DNA from: JBGTFE01 sp041747435
Lineage (GTDB): Bacteria > Acidobacteriota > Blastocatellia > Pyrinomonadales > Pyrinomonadaceae
Direction of reading: 5' to 3'
Assembly: GCA_041747435.1 (NCBI GenBank)
Contig: JBGTFE010000117.1
Coordinates: 1-64,000 of the forward strand
Length of the DNA: 64,000 bases
Under the pieces are notes generated by a model. That model was not told where the DNA came from. It worked only from the letters and a program-made list of their open reading frames with translations, and ran no database searches. Below, piece by piece: positions 24,970 through 33,228 of the stretch (position 1 is the stretch's first letter; every line of letters begins with the position of its first letter). Position numbers and translations under genes: made by a program.

Positions 24970-25872
24970 TTAGTCTTCCAACGCATCTCGCAAAGCACCG
25001 TCAAGATTTTCAATTTCAAACTCAAAACCCGCATCGTGCAATTTTTTTGGCAACACGCGCTGACCTTCAAGCAGCAGCCGTTCGCCCATTTCGCCAAAAA
25101 TCAACTTTATTGCAAATTCCGGAACGGTTAGAAATGTCGGTCGATTTAGAACTTTCCCGAGCGTTTTTGTAAATTCCGCGTTTGTGACGGGATTCGGAGC
25201 GGTTGCGTTTATCGCGCCGGTGAGATTTTCGTTTTCGAGTGCGAAATGGAAAATTCGAACCAGATCGTCGATCGCGATCCAACTCATCCATTGTTTTCCG
25301 CTTCCGATCTTGCCGCCGACGCCCAACTTGAATGGCGTGACCATTTTTCCGAGCGCGCCGCCTTTTTTTGTCAAAACGATCCCGGTTCTAACCCAAACCA
25401 CACGCGCGCCAAAATCCTTTGCCTTCGCGCTTTCGGCTTCCCATTCAACGCACATTTCCGGTAAAAAACCTTCGCCCGGCGCGCTTGTCTCGTCAACTGC
25501 TTCGTCTTTTCTATCTCCGTAAAAACCAATTGCCGACGCGGAAATAAAAACGCGCGGCGGATTTTTTGTCTTTTTAAAAGCATCGACAAGCGTTCTGGTT
25601 CCAACGACACGGCTCATCCGAATTCGTCTTCTCTTTTCTTCCGTCCAGCTTCCCGTCGCGACATTTTCGCCTACCAAATGGACGACCGCGTCAAAACCTT
25701 CAAGTTTGAGAAGTTCGCTTTCCGAAAATCCTTTTTCCGCGTCCCATTGAATATCGTTCGCATCTTTTGGGGCGCTTCTTGAAAGCTTCCAAATTTCATG
25801 AGCTTTGGCTTCGAGCGTCGGTATCAATTCGCCGGCGATCAAACCACTTGCGCCTGTGACAAGAATCTTCAT
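24970..25872 (-). CDS. TIGR01777 family SDR epimerase-like protein
   Basis: This 300-residue extended short-chain dehydrogenase-like protein resembles YfcH. The NAD(P) motif is VTGASGLIAGEL at the N-terminus, then DAVVHLVGENV, a Ser/Tyr region SASAIGFYGD, and a C-terminal DUF1731-type end (PKKLHDAGFEFEI). The substrate is unknown. Homologues are often linked to cell-division or redox genes, but no such link is visible here. Its stop codon touches the right end of the GxxExxY cassette. Confidence 0.9.
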   Translation of the reverse strand: MKILVTGASGLIAGELIPTLEAKAHEIWKLSRSAPKDANDIQWDAEKGFSESELLKLEGFDAVVHLVGENVATGSWTEEKRRRIRMSRVVGTRTLVDAFKKTKNPPRVFISASAIGFYGDRKDEAVDETSAPGEGFLPEMCVEWEAESAKAKDFGARVVWVRTGIVLTKKGGALGKMVTPFKLGVGGKIGSGKQWMSWIAIDDLVRIFHFALENENLTGAINATAPNPVTNAEFTKTLGKVLNRPTFLTVPEFAIKLIFGEMGERLLLEGQRVLPKKLHDAGFEFEIENLDGALRDALED

Positions 25873-25914
25873 AAGTCAATGTCGGTGCCATCTGCGATAG
25901 CGGACGGTTTAAGT

Positions 25915-26310
25915 CTAGTCCGAATTGGGCAGATCGTCGCTTTTGCCCTGCAGATCGCGCCGGATAAATTTCACCATTTTTTTAATTTCTTCGTCGGTCA
26001 GTTGGTTTTGAAACGCGGGCATCGGCAGTTTGCCGTGCTCGATCTGCTGCCGGATTTCTTCTTCCGATTTTTTTGCCGCTTCGCCGTAACGCAGAGAAGG
26101 AATGAGTTTGCCGTCGATCTCTTTGCCGTTTGCCTCGACGCCATGGCAGATCGCGCAGTTTTGTCGATAAAGCGAAGCTTCGTAAGATTTGCTTTCGGCG
26201 ATAACAAACTCGCGCCGCGTCGCTTTGCCGCTCGAACAAGCGGAAATTACATTAGCTGCGAAAAGAACAAAAACAACGGCGATCTTCAAAAACTTCCGGT
26301 TGGACATCAT
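25915..26310 (-). CDS. Class I cytochrome c lipoprotein
   Basis: This is a 131-residue monoheme cytochrome c. The signal peptide ends in the lipobox ISAC (Cys near residue 25), so the protein is probably membrane-anchored outside the cytoplasm. Heme attachment is CAICH and the likely Met ligand is in LPMPAFQNQLTDEEI. It may carry electrons to a terminal oxidase. Two start codons lie in a row (26310 and 26307). The 21-bp minisatellite begins immediately upstream, so the leader and promoter must lie inside or beyond the array. Confidence 0.93.
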   Translation of the reverse strand: MMSNRKFLKIAVVFVLFAANVISACSSGKATRREFVIAESKSYEASLYRQNCAICHGVEANGKEIDGKLIPSLRYGEAAKKSEEEIRQQIEHGKLPMPAFQNQLTDEEIKKMVKFIRRDLQGKSDDLPNSD

Positions 26311-26583
26311 TTATACACGAGCAAGTCACTCTTACACACGAGCAGGTTACTCTTACACACTCGCGGTTGACAGTTACACACGAGCAGGTTACTCATACAC
26401 ACGAGCTAATAGTTTTTACACACTAGCGGTTGACAGTTACACACGAGCAGTTGACACACGCACACTCGCAGTTGACAGACACATAGACGCGATTGACACG
26501 CACACACGAACGGCTGACAGACACACAATCGAAATTTCCTCTTACACACGTGCAGGTGACAGACACACCCTCGCAGTTTTCTG
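26311..26583. repeat. 21-bp minisatellite, 13 units
   Basis: Thirteen units of exactly 21 bp run head to tail with no spacers. The consensus begins TTACACACGAGCAGTTGACA and ends with G. Units differ mainly in the middle (GAGCAG, TCGCGG, TAGCGG) and at the end (GACAG or TACTC). The period is two helical turns. It directly abuts the cytochrome c start and is followed by TTTTCACTTATCACTTTTC-type short words up to the thiG end. Confidence 0.88.
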
Positions 26584-26618
26584 TTTTTACTTTTCACTTA
26601 TCACTTTTCACTTTTCAC

Positions 26619-27389
26619 TTACTGTATCGCGCCTTCGATCGGGCTTGATGCGGACGCGTATAAACGCTTCGGCATTCGTCCGGAAAGATATGCGAGGCGT
26701 CCGGCTTGAACGGCGAGTTTCATTGCTTCCGCCATCTGCGCCGCGTCTTTTGCCTCGGCAATCGCCGTGTTCATCAAAATTGCGTCCGCGCCGAGTTCCA
26801 TTGCGATCGCCGCATCAGACGGAACGCCGACACCGGCATCGACGATGATCGTCGCGTCGGGCAATTGCTCGCGCATAATTCGCAAATTCGCCGGATTTTG
26901 CACGCCGAGACCGGAACCGATCGGCGCGGCGAGCGGCATCACCGCCGGACAGCCGATATCGAGAAGCTTTCGCGCCATGATGAGATCGTCGGAAAAATAC
27001 GGCAAAACGATAAAGCCTTCTTTTACGAGAACTTTTGCCGCTTCGAGTGTTTGTTCGTTGTCCGGCAAAAGCGTTACCTGATCGCCGATAACTTCGAGCT
27101 TCAACCAGTCGGTTTCGAGCGCTTCACGCGCAAGACGCGCCGTTCTGATCGCGTGTTCCGCGTCGTAACAGCCCGCAGTATTCGGCAGAATTTGCATTTC
27201 GGGTGAAAGATGATCGAGAAAAGATTCTGTTTTGCGATCGAGCGGAACGCGATTCACCGCGACCGTCACCATTTCTGCGCCCGAAGCCTTGTGCGCCGCC
27301 TGCATTTCCGCGAACGAGCGATACTTTCCCGTACCGATGATCAGGCGCGATGTAAAAGCTTTTCCGGCTAAATTAAATAAATCTGACAT
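26619..27389 (-). CDS. thiG: Thiazole synthase
   Basis: ThiG builds the thiazole ring of thiamine from deoxyxylulose phosphate, dehydroglycine and ThiS thiocarboxylate. From MSDLFNLAGKAFTSRLIIGTG the protein is 256 residues, the usual size. The Schiff-base Lys lies in DWLKLEVIGD. Further landmarks are PLAAPIGSGLGV, VDAGVGVPSDA and GADAILMNTAIA. An upstream in-frame extension is non-conserved and runs through the repeat, so it was rejected. thiS lies 109 bp upstream across a hairpin element. Confidence 0.96.
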   Translation of the reverse strand: MSDLFNLAGKAFTSRLIIGTGKYRSFAEMQAAHKASGAEMVTVAVNRVPLDRKTESFLDHLSPEMQILPNTAGCYDAEHAIRTARLAREALETDWLKLEVIGDQVTLLPDNEQTLEAAKVLVKEGFIVLPYFSDDLIMARKLLDIGCPAVMPLAAPIGSGLGVQNPANLRIMREQLPDATIIVDAGVGVPSDAAIAMELGADAILMNTAIAEAKDAAQMAEAMKLAVQAGRLAYLSGRMPKRLYASASSPIEGAIQ

Positions 27390-27391
27390 AT

Positions 27392-27488
27392 AGTGCAAAG
27401 TATGATTTGAATTTACAACAGAAACTAAACAAAAAGAAAATGCGGATTGAAATCTCAATCCGCAACCTTGCACTGTGCACTTTGCACT
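27392..27488. repeat. Nested hairpin and word element between thiS and thiG
   Basis: Outer arms AGTGCAAAGT (27392-27401) and ACTTTGCACT (27479-27488) enclose a perfect 9-bp hairpin GCGGATTGA-AATC-TCAATCCGC (27442-27463). The right arm holds tandem words TTGCACTG, TGCACTT, TGCACTT. It could attenuate or stabilise the thiS-thiG transcript. Confidence 0.7.
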
Positions 27489-27498
27489 TTGAACTAAT

Positions 27499-27699
27499 TT
27501 ATCCGCCGCCGACAAAATGGATGACTTCGAGTTCGTCTCCTTCGACGACTTTTGTATTTTCCCAGGCTTTTTTTGGAACAACTTCCTTGTTGAGTTCGAC
27601 CGCGATTCGCCGCTCCGGAAGCGAAAAATGTTTGAGAAGTTCAAGTAAATTCACTTCGCTTGAGATTTCCTTTTTTTCGCCATTGACAGTGATCTGCAT
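27499..27699 (-). CDS. thiS: Sulfur carrier protein ThiS
   Basis: This 66-residue ubiquitin-fold protein ends in GGG. The C-terminal GlyGly end is activated by ThiF and carries sulfur to ThiG. The start MQITVNGEKKEI and the end VIHFVGGG are family-typical, with one extra Gly after the usual GG. It begins 1 bp after the stop codon of the unknown 300-residue gene, so it is co-transcribed with it. ThiF and ThiO are not in the window. Confidence 0.93.
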   Translation of the reverse strand: MQITVNGEKKEISSEVNLLELLKHFSLPERRIAVELNKEVVPKKAWENTKVVEGDELEVIHFVGGG

Positions 27700-27700
27700 T

Positions 27701-28603
27701 TTATCGTTGCGTAATAACCCTTCGGACTTCGGTTTCTTCGCCCTGACTCATCGCGCGAACCAGCACTGCCGCGCGTCCCGATTTGAATTGCGGCAATTGA
27801 AGGTGAACTACGGCAATTCCATTACTATCGGTTTTCGCGTGAAAGATCAATGGGCGGAAACTGGAACCTAGAATTTTTACGAGCACGTGCGCGCCGTCCA
27901 AACCTTGCTCGGAATTTCCGCGGCGAACGAGTATGCTCATCGTTTTCCGCTCGCCGCTTCTGAACGTATCTTCATTCGGTAATTCGATCCTGAGCCGGTC
28001 GTCGCTCGTTTCGGTCTTTGCGATTTCCGCGACGATTTCGACCGCCTCAGCCGGCAGGATCATTTCTTCTTCAACGATTCGAACTTCTTCAATGATCGGC
28101 TCTTCGACAATATCGATCGGAATATCCCAGACCTTTTCATCTTTTGGCTTTGGAGCATCCGCACACGGTTTCGCATCGGTCGGAAGCGGAGGCATTTCGG
28201 GCTCTTTTGGTGGTTCGACCAGTTCTTGCTTTTCTTCGAGAAACTGCGGAAGTGGAATTTCTTCCTTTTTCGGTTCGGCGGGCGATCTGACTTCTTTATG
28301 AGCGACAAGTCCTTTTTGCTTGAGCTGCGATTCCTTCATCGACATTCGCTTCAGATCGTCGATGCGTCCGGCGCGAATCGCGGCGCAGATCAGCGTATGT
28401 TGTTTTGAAAGCCGGTCAGCAAGAATTTTTTCGTCAAAGCCTTCGAGTATTAGGTCGTCGTACGGAGAGCGTTTGCTAGCCAAAATCGTGCCGCGATCAT
28501 AAACCAAGGAAAGAATAAGCGGCGTGTCGACACCTTTATCCTCGGTTTGCACGTGATACGTCACTCCTTGAAATTCGATGTCAGTATTGAAACCTGTAAT
28601 CAC
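27701..28603 (-). CDS. Conserved hypothetical protein with acidic linker and Ig-like C-terminus
   Basis: This 300-residue protein has three parts. Residues 1-90 form an unnamed domain (NTDIEFQGVTYHVQTEDKG, LVYDRGTILASKRSPYDDL) that I have the impression recurs in acidobacteria and deltaproteobacteria. Residues 100-200 are a Pro/Glu-rich linker. Residues 205-300 look like a beta-sandwich (SILVRRGNSEQGLDGAHVLV, AKTDSNGIAVVHLQLP). No signal peptide is visible. It is directly upstream of thiS with a 1-bp gap, but a thiamine role is unproven. Confidence 0.75.
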   Translation of the reverse strand: MITGFNTDIEFQGVTYHVQTEDKGVDTPLILSLVYDRGTILASKRSPYDDLILEGFDEKILADRLSKQHTLICAAIRAGRIDDLKRMSMKESQLKQKGLVAHKEVRSPAEPKKEEIPLPQFLEEKQELVEPPKEPEMPPLPTDAKPCADAPKPKDEKVWDIPIDIVEEPIIEEVRIVEEEMILPAEAVEIVAEIAKTETSDDRLRIELPNEDTFRSGERKTMSILVRRGNSEQGLDGAHVLVKILGSSFRPLIFHAKTDSNGIAVVHLQLPQFKSGRAAVLVRAMSQGEETEVRRVITQR

Positions 28604-28678
28604 AGCTTTTTAAAAAATCGGCGAGAAAAGAGCGACAAAATTTAGACCTTTGATTGCCATTAATGAAATTAACATAGC

Positions 28679-28703
28679 GTTTATTGACGGTCAATCAATA
28701 AAC
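28679..28703. promoter_or_regulatory. Inverted repeat GTTTATTGA / TCAATAAAC
   Basis: Two 9-bp perfect arms with a 7-bp centre lie in the 301-bp divergent region between the minus-strand thi operon and the plus-strand nuo operon, about 75 bp before the 28603 start. It is a good size for a regulator site. Otherwise the region holds only the nuo promoter below. Confidence 0.5.
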
Positions 28704-28791
28704 GGGAGCGCGCAAAGCTAAAATCGGAACGAATCGAAGCCATTGATTTTACGACTTTTTGCGTCGCCGACACGCCAAACTTTGCGAACTC

Positions 28792-28820
28792 TTGACTCTA
28801 TTTAGCGCTTCCCTTACGAT
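28792..28820 (+). promoter_or_regulatory. Probable sigma-70 promoter of the nuo operon
   Basis: TTGACT (28792-28797) is followed after 17 bp by TACGAT (28815-28820). The predicted leader to nuoA is about 78 nt. Confidence 0.55.
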
Positions 28821-28904
28821 TGAACTTGTGCTTTTATTCTCAAACTTGTCGGGCGTTTAATGTCGGATTTGTTTTACGCTTCAAGAGAAGCGAAAATATA
28901 GCTT

Positions 28905-29393
28905 ATGTCGGAATTTGACTTATTTGATTACGCGCCGATCGCCATCATGTTTTTGGTCGCAATAGGTTTTGCCGCCAGCCAGATTTTGGTGACGCAATTG
29001 ATCGGACCGAGAAAGCGGACGGCGACGAAATTAATGCCGTATGAATGCGGAAAAGATCCGGTCGGCTCGGCGCGCGAGCGATTTTCGATCAAATTTTATA
29101 CGGTAGCGGTGATTTTTTTGCTTTTCGACATCGAAGTGCTGTTCATTATCCCATTTGCGGTGGCGTTTAAGAATTTGTTGGCGTGGGAAGAATCGTCAGC
29201 GATTGCCTACGGGACGATCGCCTTGGTTGAAATTCTGGTTTTTATCACAACGCTCGTGGTCGGATACATTTACGTTTGGAAAAAAGGGACATTTGACTGG
29301 GGTTTGCAGGCTCGCGCCGAAGCCCGAGCCGAAGCTAAGGCAATGCAGGCGGAAAAGAAAAAGCGATTCCAGGAATTAAAACGCGCTGCATAA
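28905..29393 (+). CDS. nuoA: NADH-quinone oxidoreductase subunit A
   Basis: NuoA is a three-helix membrane subunit of complex I, next to NuoJ and NuoH at the quinone channel. The 162-residue protein has TM segments near residues 10-32, 65-88 and 98-120 and the conserved loop YECGKDPVGSARERFSIKFY, then LLFDIEVLFIIPFA. The C-terminal tail beyond residue 130 is long and Ala/Glu/Lys-rich. It opens the operon 12 bp before nuoB. Confidence 0.95.
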   Translation: MSEFDLFDYAPIAIMFLVAIGFAASQILVTQLIGPRKRTATKLMPYECGKDPVGSARERFSIKFYTVAVIFLLFDIEVLFIIPFAVAFKNLLAWEESSAIAYGTIALVEILVFITTLVVGYIYVWKKGTFDWGLQARAEARAEAKAMQAEKKKRFQELKRAA

Positions 29394-29405
29394 ACGAGGT
29401 TAAAA

Positions 29406-30038
29406 ATGGGACTTGAAAATACATTATTTGAATCGCTGCCGGATGTTATTACCGCAAAGCTTGACGCAGTCGTCAACTGGGCAAGGAAGTCATCATTGTG
29501 GCCGGCTACGTTCGGATTGGCTTGCTGCGCAATCGAGATGATGAATACCGTAAGCTCGCGAAACGATCTGTCCCGATTCGGCGCGGAGACATTTCGTGCA
29601 TCTCCGCGACAGGCTGACGTAATGATCGTTTCGGGCAGAGTTTCGCGGAAAATGGCACCGGTTTTGCGGCGGATTTACGATCAAATGCCCGAGCCGAAAT
29701 GGGTTATCTCGATGGGCGCGTGCGCCACTTCCGGTGGTGTTTTCGATAATTACGCGATCGTGCAGGGCGTCGATAAGATCGTTCCGGTAGATGTGTACGT
29801 TCCGGGATGTCCGCCGCGACCTGAAATGCTTGTTCACGCGATCATGATGCTTCAGGAAAAGGTGATGAAAGAATCGGTTAGAGACCGCCGCGACACATAC
29901 GAGGAAGAATCGCGACAATCGATCGTGCCGGGAACTTTGCCGGTTACGGAAGGGACGGCGTTGGAGGAATTTGCAAAGACTCAACCCACGAAACCTTACA
30001 CGATTCCGTCGCGTCATGAGAAAAGACGTTCATCATGA
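29406..30038 (+). CDS. nuoB: NADH-quinone oxidoreductase subunit B
   Basis: NuoB holds the N2 4Fe-4S cluster that passes electrons to quinone. Its ligands are the tandem Cys in GLACCAIEMM, the Cys in GACATSGGVF and the Cys in VPGCPPRPE, all present. The core is the usual size, with a C-terminal extension of about 45 charged residues. The spacing to nuoA is 12 bp with GAGG before the ATG. Confidence 0.97.
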   Translation: MGLENTLFESLPDVITAKLDAVVNWARKSSLWPATFGLACCAIEMMNTVSSRNDLSRFGAETFRASPRQADVMIVSGRVSRKMAPVLRRIYDQMPEPKWVISMGACATSGGVFDNYAIVQGVDKIVPVDVYVPGCPPRPEMLVHAIMMLQEKVMKESVRDRRDTYEEESRQSIVPGTLPVTEGTALEEFAKTQPTKPYTIPSRHEKRRSS

Positions 30039-30093
30039 AGTTTTTGAGCGGTGAAATTTACCAAGAAAATTCGCCGCTTTTCAATTAGAAATT

Positions 30094-30579
30094 ATGGCAG
30101 ACACAAAAGTTTTGCTTAAATTTGTCGAAAAGCTTAAGGCAAAAAATGCGGATTGGATTTCCAATGTCACAGATTCGCTCGGCGAAGTTACGGTCACCGT
30201 TCCGCGTGAGTCGATTATTGATGTTTGCAACTTTTTGAAGAATAAACACGATTTTAACTTACTCGCCGATCTTTGCGGTGCGGATCGCGGTCCCGAAGAA
30301 GATCCGCGTTTTGAGGTCAATTATCATCTGTTTTCGACCAAGCATCACAATCGACTTCGACTGAAAGTTCTTCTGAGCGAAGACGAGCCGAATGTCGAAA
30401 CCGTCACCAGCATTTGGAAAACGGCTGATTGGCACGAGCGCGAAACTTATGATCTGTTGGGCGTGGTTTTTGACAATCACCCCGATTTGAGAAGAATTCT
30501 TTTACCGTCCGATTTTGACGGTCACGCGCTGCGCAAAGATTATCCTTTGCGCGGATATGAGCCGTATAGCTTAAGTTAG
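30094..30579 (+). CDS. nuoC: NADH-quinone oxidoreductase subunit C
   Basis: NuoC (30 kDa type) is a peripheral-arm subunit without cofactors that packs against NuoD and NuoB. The 161-residue protein shows the signature WHERETYDLLGVVFDNHPDLRRI (residues about 110-132; only partly spelled here as ERETYDLLGV) and ends with KDYPLRGYEPYS. It is a separate gene here and not fused to nuoD. A word repeat separates it from nuoD. Confidence 0.96.
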   Translation: MADTKVLLKFVEKLKAKNADWISNVTDSLGEVTVTVPRESIIDVCNFLKNKHDFNLLADLCGADRGPEEDPRFEVNYHLFSTKHHNRLRLKVLLSEDEPNVETVTSIWKTADWHERETYDLLGVVFDNHPDLRRILLPSDFDGHALRKDYPLRGYEPYSLS

Positions 30580-30584
30580 AAAAT

Positions 30585-30650
30585 AGTGAATAGTAAATCG
30601 TAAATAGATTTTTATTTTTTCTATTCGCGATTCACGATTCACGATTCACT
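30585..30650. repeat. Inverted tandem GTGAATC words between nuoC and nuoD
   Basis: The left arm (30585-30608) runs AGTGAATAGTAAATCGTAAA and ends ATAGA. The right arm (30620-30650) is its near reverse complement, made of GATTCAC words. The arms can fold into an approximately 25-bp imperfect hairpin upstream of nuoD. It belongs to the same element class as 470-564 and 39319-39402. Confidence 0.75.
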
Positions 30651-30655
30651 AGGAT

Positions 30656-31876
30656 ATGAACGTTGCAGTAGAAAATTTGCAAGACCAAGCTGAACTATTG
30701 GATCCTTCGATGGAGTCGCAAATGACGCTCTCGATGGGACCGCAGCATCCTTCTACGCACGGCGTTTTGCGGCTCGATCTGCGGCTCGACGGCGAGCTTG
30801 TTATAAAGGCAATTCCCGACATCGGCTATCTTCACACGGGAATGGAAAAGCTGTTTGAATACAAAAAATATCAGCAAGGCATCGTCATCACGGATCGAAT
30901 GGATTATCTTAATCCGCTCGGAAACAATCTCGTTTATGTAATGGCGGCGGAAAAACTTTTGGATTTGGAAATTCCTGAAAGAGCAAAGGTCATTCGCGTA
31001 ATGTTTTGCGAACTGCAGCGCATTGCATCGCACTTGGTTTGGCTCGGAACGCACGCGCTCGACCTCGGCGCGATGTCGGCTTTCTTTTATGCTTTTCGCC
31101 AGCGCGAAAAGATCTTAAATTTGATCGAAGCCGCGAGCGGCGGACGAATGACGCCGAGCGATGTTCGCATCGGCGGTTTGATGATGGATCTGCCCGCCGG
31201 CTTTGAACGCCGCGTCAATCAATTTCTCGATGATTTTCCCGCCGCGCTCGATATGCTCGACACGCTCGTTACGGGAAACACAATTTGGCACAGCCGAACT
31301 CAGGGAATCGGCTTGATCTCCGCGGAAGACGCGATCGATTGGGGATTGACCGGACCGTGTCTGCGCGGCAGCGGCGTTGATCTCGACCTGCGGCGCGACA
31401 ATCCTTACACGGGTTACGAAACCTACGATTTTGAGGTTTGCGTAGAGCACGACTGCGACGTTTGGGCGAGATTTAAGGTTCGGATGCGCGAGATGCGCGA
31501 ATCATGGAAGATCGTCAGGCAAGCCGTCGCGCGTTTGAAACCGGGACCGACAAAAGCCGACGCGCCGAAAGTCGTTCTGCCCGACCGCGACGATATGCGA
31601 AAACATATGGATTCGCTCATTCATCATTTTTTGATCGTCGCCGAAGGCTTTAACATTCCGCCCGGCGAGGTTTATATGCCGATCGAAGCTTCGAAAGGCG
31701 AGCTCGGCGTTTATATGAAATCGAACGGCGGACCGAAACCCGACCGCGTACATTTTCGCGGTCCGAGCTTTGTAAATCTTTCGGCATTGCCGGTGATGAG
31801 CGAAGGCGAAATGGTCGCCGACGTCGTCGCGATCATCGGCTCGCTCGATATCGTTTTGGGAGAGATCGATCGGTAA
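30656..31876 (+). CDS. nuoD: NADH-quinone oxidoreductase subunit D
   Basis: NuoD (49 kDa type) forms the quinone-binding cavity with NuoB. It has 406 residues. Signature regions are MGPQHPSTHGVLRLDL (quinone-site His), ITDRMDYLNP, RIASHLVWLGT and the C-terminal RGPSFVNLSALP and IIGSLDIVLGEIDR. The ATG is only 5 bp after the upstream repeat, with AGGA overlapping. It is followed after 13 bp by a non-complex-I gene. Confidence 0.97.
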   Translation: MNVAVENLQDQAELLDPSMESQMTLSMGPQHPSTHGVLRLDLRLDGELVIKAIPDIGYLHTGMEKLFEYKKYQQGIVITDRMDYLNPLGNNLVYVMAAEKLLDLEIPERAKVIRVMFCELQRIASHLVWLGTHALDLGAMSAFFYAFRQREKILNLIEAASGGRMTPSDVRIGGLMMDLPAGFERRVNQFLDDFPAALDMLDTLVTGNTIWHSRTQGIGLISAEDAIDWGLTGPCLRGSGVDLDLRRDNPYTGYETYDFEVCVEHDCDVWARFKVRMREMRESWKIVRQAVARLKPGPTKADAPKVVLPDRDDMRKHMDSLIHHFLIVAEGFNIPPGEVYMPIEASKGELGVYMKSNGGPKPDRVHFRGPSFVNLSALPVMSEGEMVADVVAIIGSLDIVLGEIDR

Positions 31877-31889
31877 ACGAGGAGGAACT

Positions 31890-32678
31890 ATGGTGCGATT
31901 ATTAAATTCCTTATTGTATGTACTTGTTACCGTGATTTGTTCTGTGTTGAGCATTCAAGCTCAAAACAGAACCTGTGATTTAAGAATCAATGTATTTGAA
32001 TATAAAACAGAAAAACGAACTGAATATGCCTCTGAAATAATTATGGATGAATCGACTGTCGTCACAAACGCTAAGGCAGTTTTGGAAAATACAAAAACAA
32101 AAAAAATATTCAACAGCACTTTAGTTGGCAGAACGCCTTATTTTCGCAAACTAACTGACGGAGATTATAATCTAACGACCTCAAAAGCAGGATATAAGAA
32201 GCTAATACAAAAGGTTTCTTTGAAATGCGAATACGCTAATTCTGAAAAAATATTTTGTGAAACTGCTTTTCTTAGAAAAGGTGCTACGAATCAAATCGTA
32301 GATGAACGAGGACGACGACTAGATGTATCGACGATTGGAGGCAATCCAAGTGGCGGTTGTTATTATTCACCTGCCGAGCTCAAAAAGCTTAAAGAGAAAT
32401 CAGATTCGGAAGAAATTCTTAATTCTAAAGCAATAACGCTAGTGAAACCACCTTATCCACAAGCGGCAAGAGCTGTTAGCGCAAGTGGCATTGTGAAAGT
32501 ACTAGTTACCATCAACGAAAAAGGAAACGTTACTTCCGCTGAAGTAATTAGCGGGCATCCGCTTTTAAGAGAAGCTTCCGAAAAAGCAGCAAAAGAATCG
32601 AAATTTACACCCACACTTGTAAATGGAAAACCGGTAACAGTTACGGGAGTTATTACCTATACTTTTACTGCTCCCTAA
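31890..32678 (+). CDS. Exported TonB C-terminal domain protein inserted in the nuo operon
   Basis: This 262-residue protein has a signal peptide of about 25 residues (ending SIQAQ). A carboxypeptidase-regulatory-like beta region follows (VTNAKAVLENTKTKK, LTDGDYNLTTSKAGYKKL). Residues about 180-260 are a TonB-type C-terminal domain (PYPQAARAVSASGIVKVLVT, GHPLLREASEKAAKESKF). It lacks the TonB N-terminal anchor and Pro-rich linker. Codon and base use is more AT-rich than in nuoD and nuoE, so late acquisition is likely. GAGGAG lies before the start. It is not a complex I subunit. Confidence 0.85.
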   Translation: MVRLLNSLLYVLVTVICSVLSIQAQNRTCDLRINVFEYKTEKRTEYASEIIMDESTVVTNAKAVLENTKTKKIFNSTLVGRTPYFRKLTDGDYNLTTSKAGYKKLIQKVSLKCEYANSEKIFCETAFLRKGATNQIVDERGRRLDVSTIGGNPSGGCYYSPAELKKLKEKSDSEEILNSKAITLVKPPYPQAARAVSASGIVKVLVTINEKGNVTSAEVISGHPLLREASEKAAKESKFTPTLVNGKPVTVTGVITYTFTAP

Positions 32679-32691
32679 CGAAGAAGAAAAT

Positions 32692-33225
32692 ATGGCTTCT
32701 GCTATTGCGACAGATTTTACAAATCAAGTTCTCGTAACCGACGACGTTGCGGAGTTTTCGCCCGAAGTTTTGGCGGAGGTCGACGCGCATATTGCGAAAT
32801 ATCCCCCGGAAAGAAAGCGTTCCGCGTTGATTCCTTTGCTGCTGCTCGTTGTTCAGCGCGAGCGCGGTTATGTTGACAACGCGGGGGTGAATTTCCTGGC
32901 GCAAAAACTTGATCTGACGGTGACAGACGTTTGGGAAACAGCAACGTTTTATTCGATGCTGCAGATGCGCCCGGTCGGAAAATATCACATACAGGTTTGC
33001 AAAACTTTGTCGTGCCGAATCATGGGCGAGCCGGAAATTACCGAACATATTTGCAATCGTCTTGGTATTCACGCGGGCGAAACGACGGAAGACGGAAAAT
33101 TTACCGTGTCGCGGGTCGAATGTCTCGGAAGTTGCGGAACAGCGCCGATGATGCAGATCGGTTTTGATTATCACGAAGATCTGACCAAAGAAAAGGTTGA
33201 TGAAATTTTGGATACGTTGGAATAA
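32692..33225 (+). CDS. nuoE: NADH-quinone oxidoreductase subunit E
   Basis: NuoE (24 kDa type) carries a 2Fe-2S cluster next to the FMN of NuoF. The 177-residue protein has the four ligands in CKTLSC and VECLGSC, preceded by VWETATFYSMLQMRPVG. An unrelated exported-protein gene lies 13 bp upstream, and a SnoaL-like gene and a HicBA pair separate it from nuoF, its partner. Confidence 0.97.
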   Translation: MASAIATDFTNQVLVTDDVAEFSPEVLAEVDAHIAKYPPERKRSALIPLLLLVVQRERGYVDNAGVNFLAQKLDLTVTDVWETATFYSMLQMRPVGKYHIQVCKTLSCRIMGEPEITEHICNRLGIHAGETTEDGKFTVSRVECLGSCGTAPMMQIGFDYHEDLTKEKVDEILDTLE

Positions 33226-33228
33226 AAA

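Noticed and set aside
26311..26583. Possible CRISPR array
   Set aside because: Units follow each other without spacers, the period is 21 bp, and no cas genes are near.
26189..26848. Plus-strand open frame with a repeated SYTRAGYSYTLAVD-like peptide
   Set aside because: It is just the 21-bp minisatellite read in one frame, and its ends are antisense to the cytochrome c and thiG genes. No Shine-Dalgarno sequence or conserved domain.
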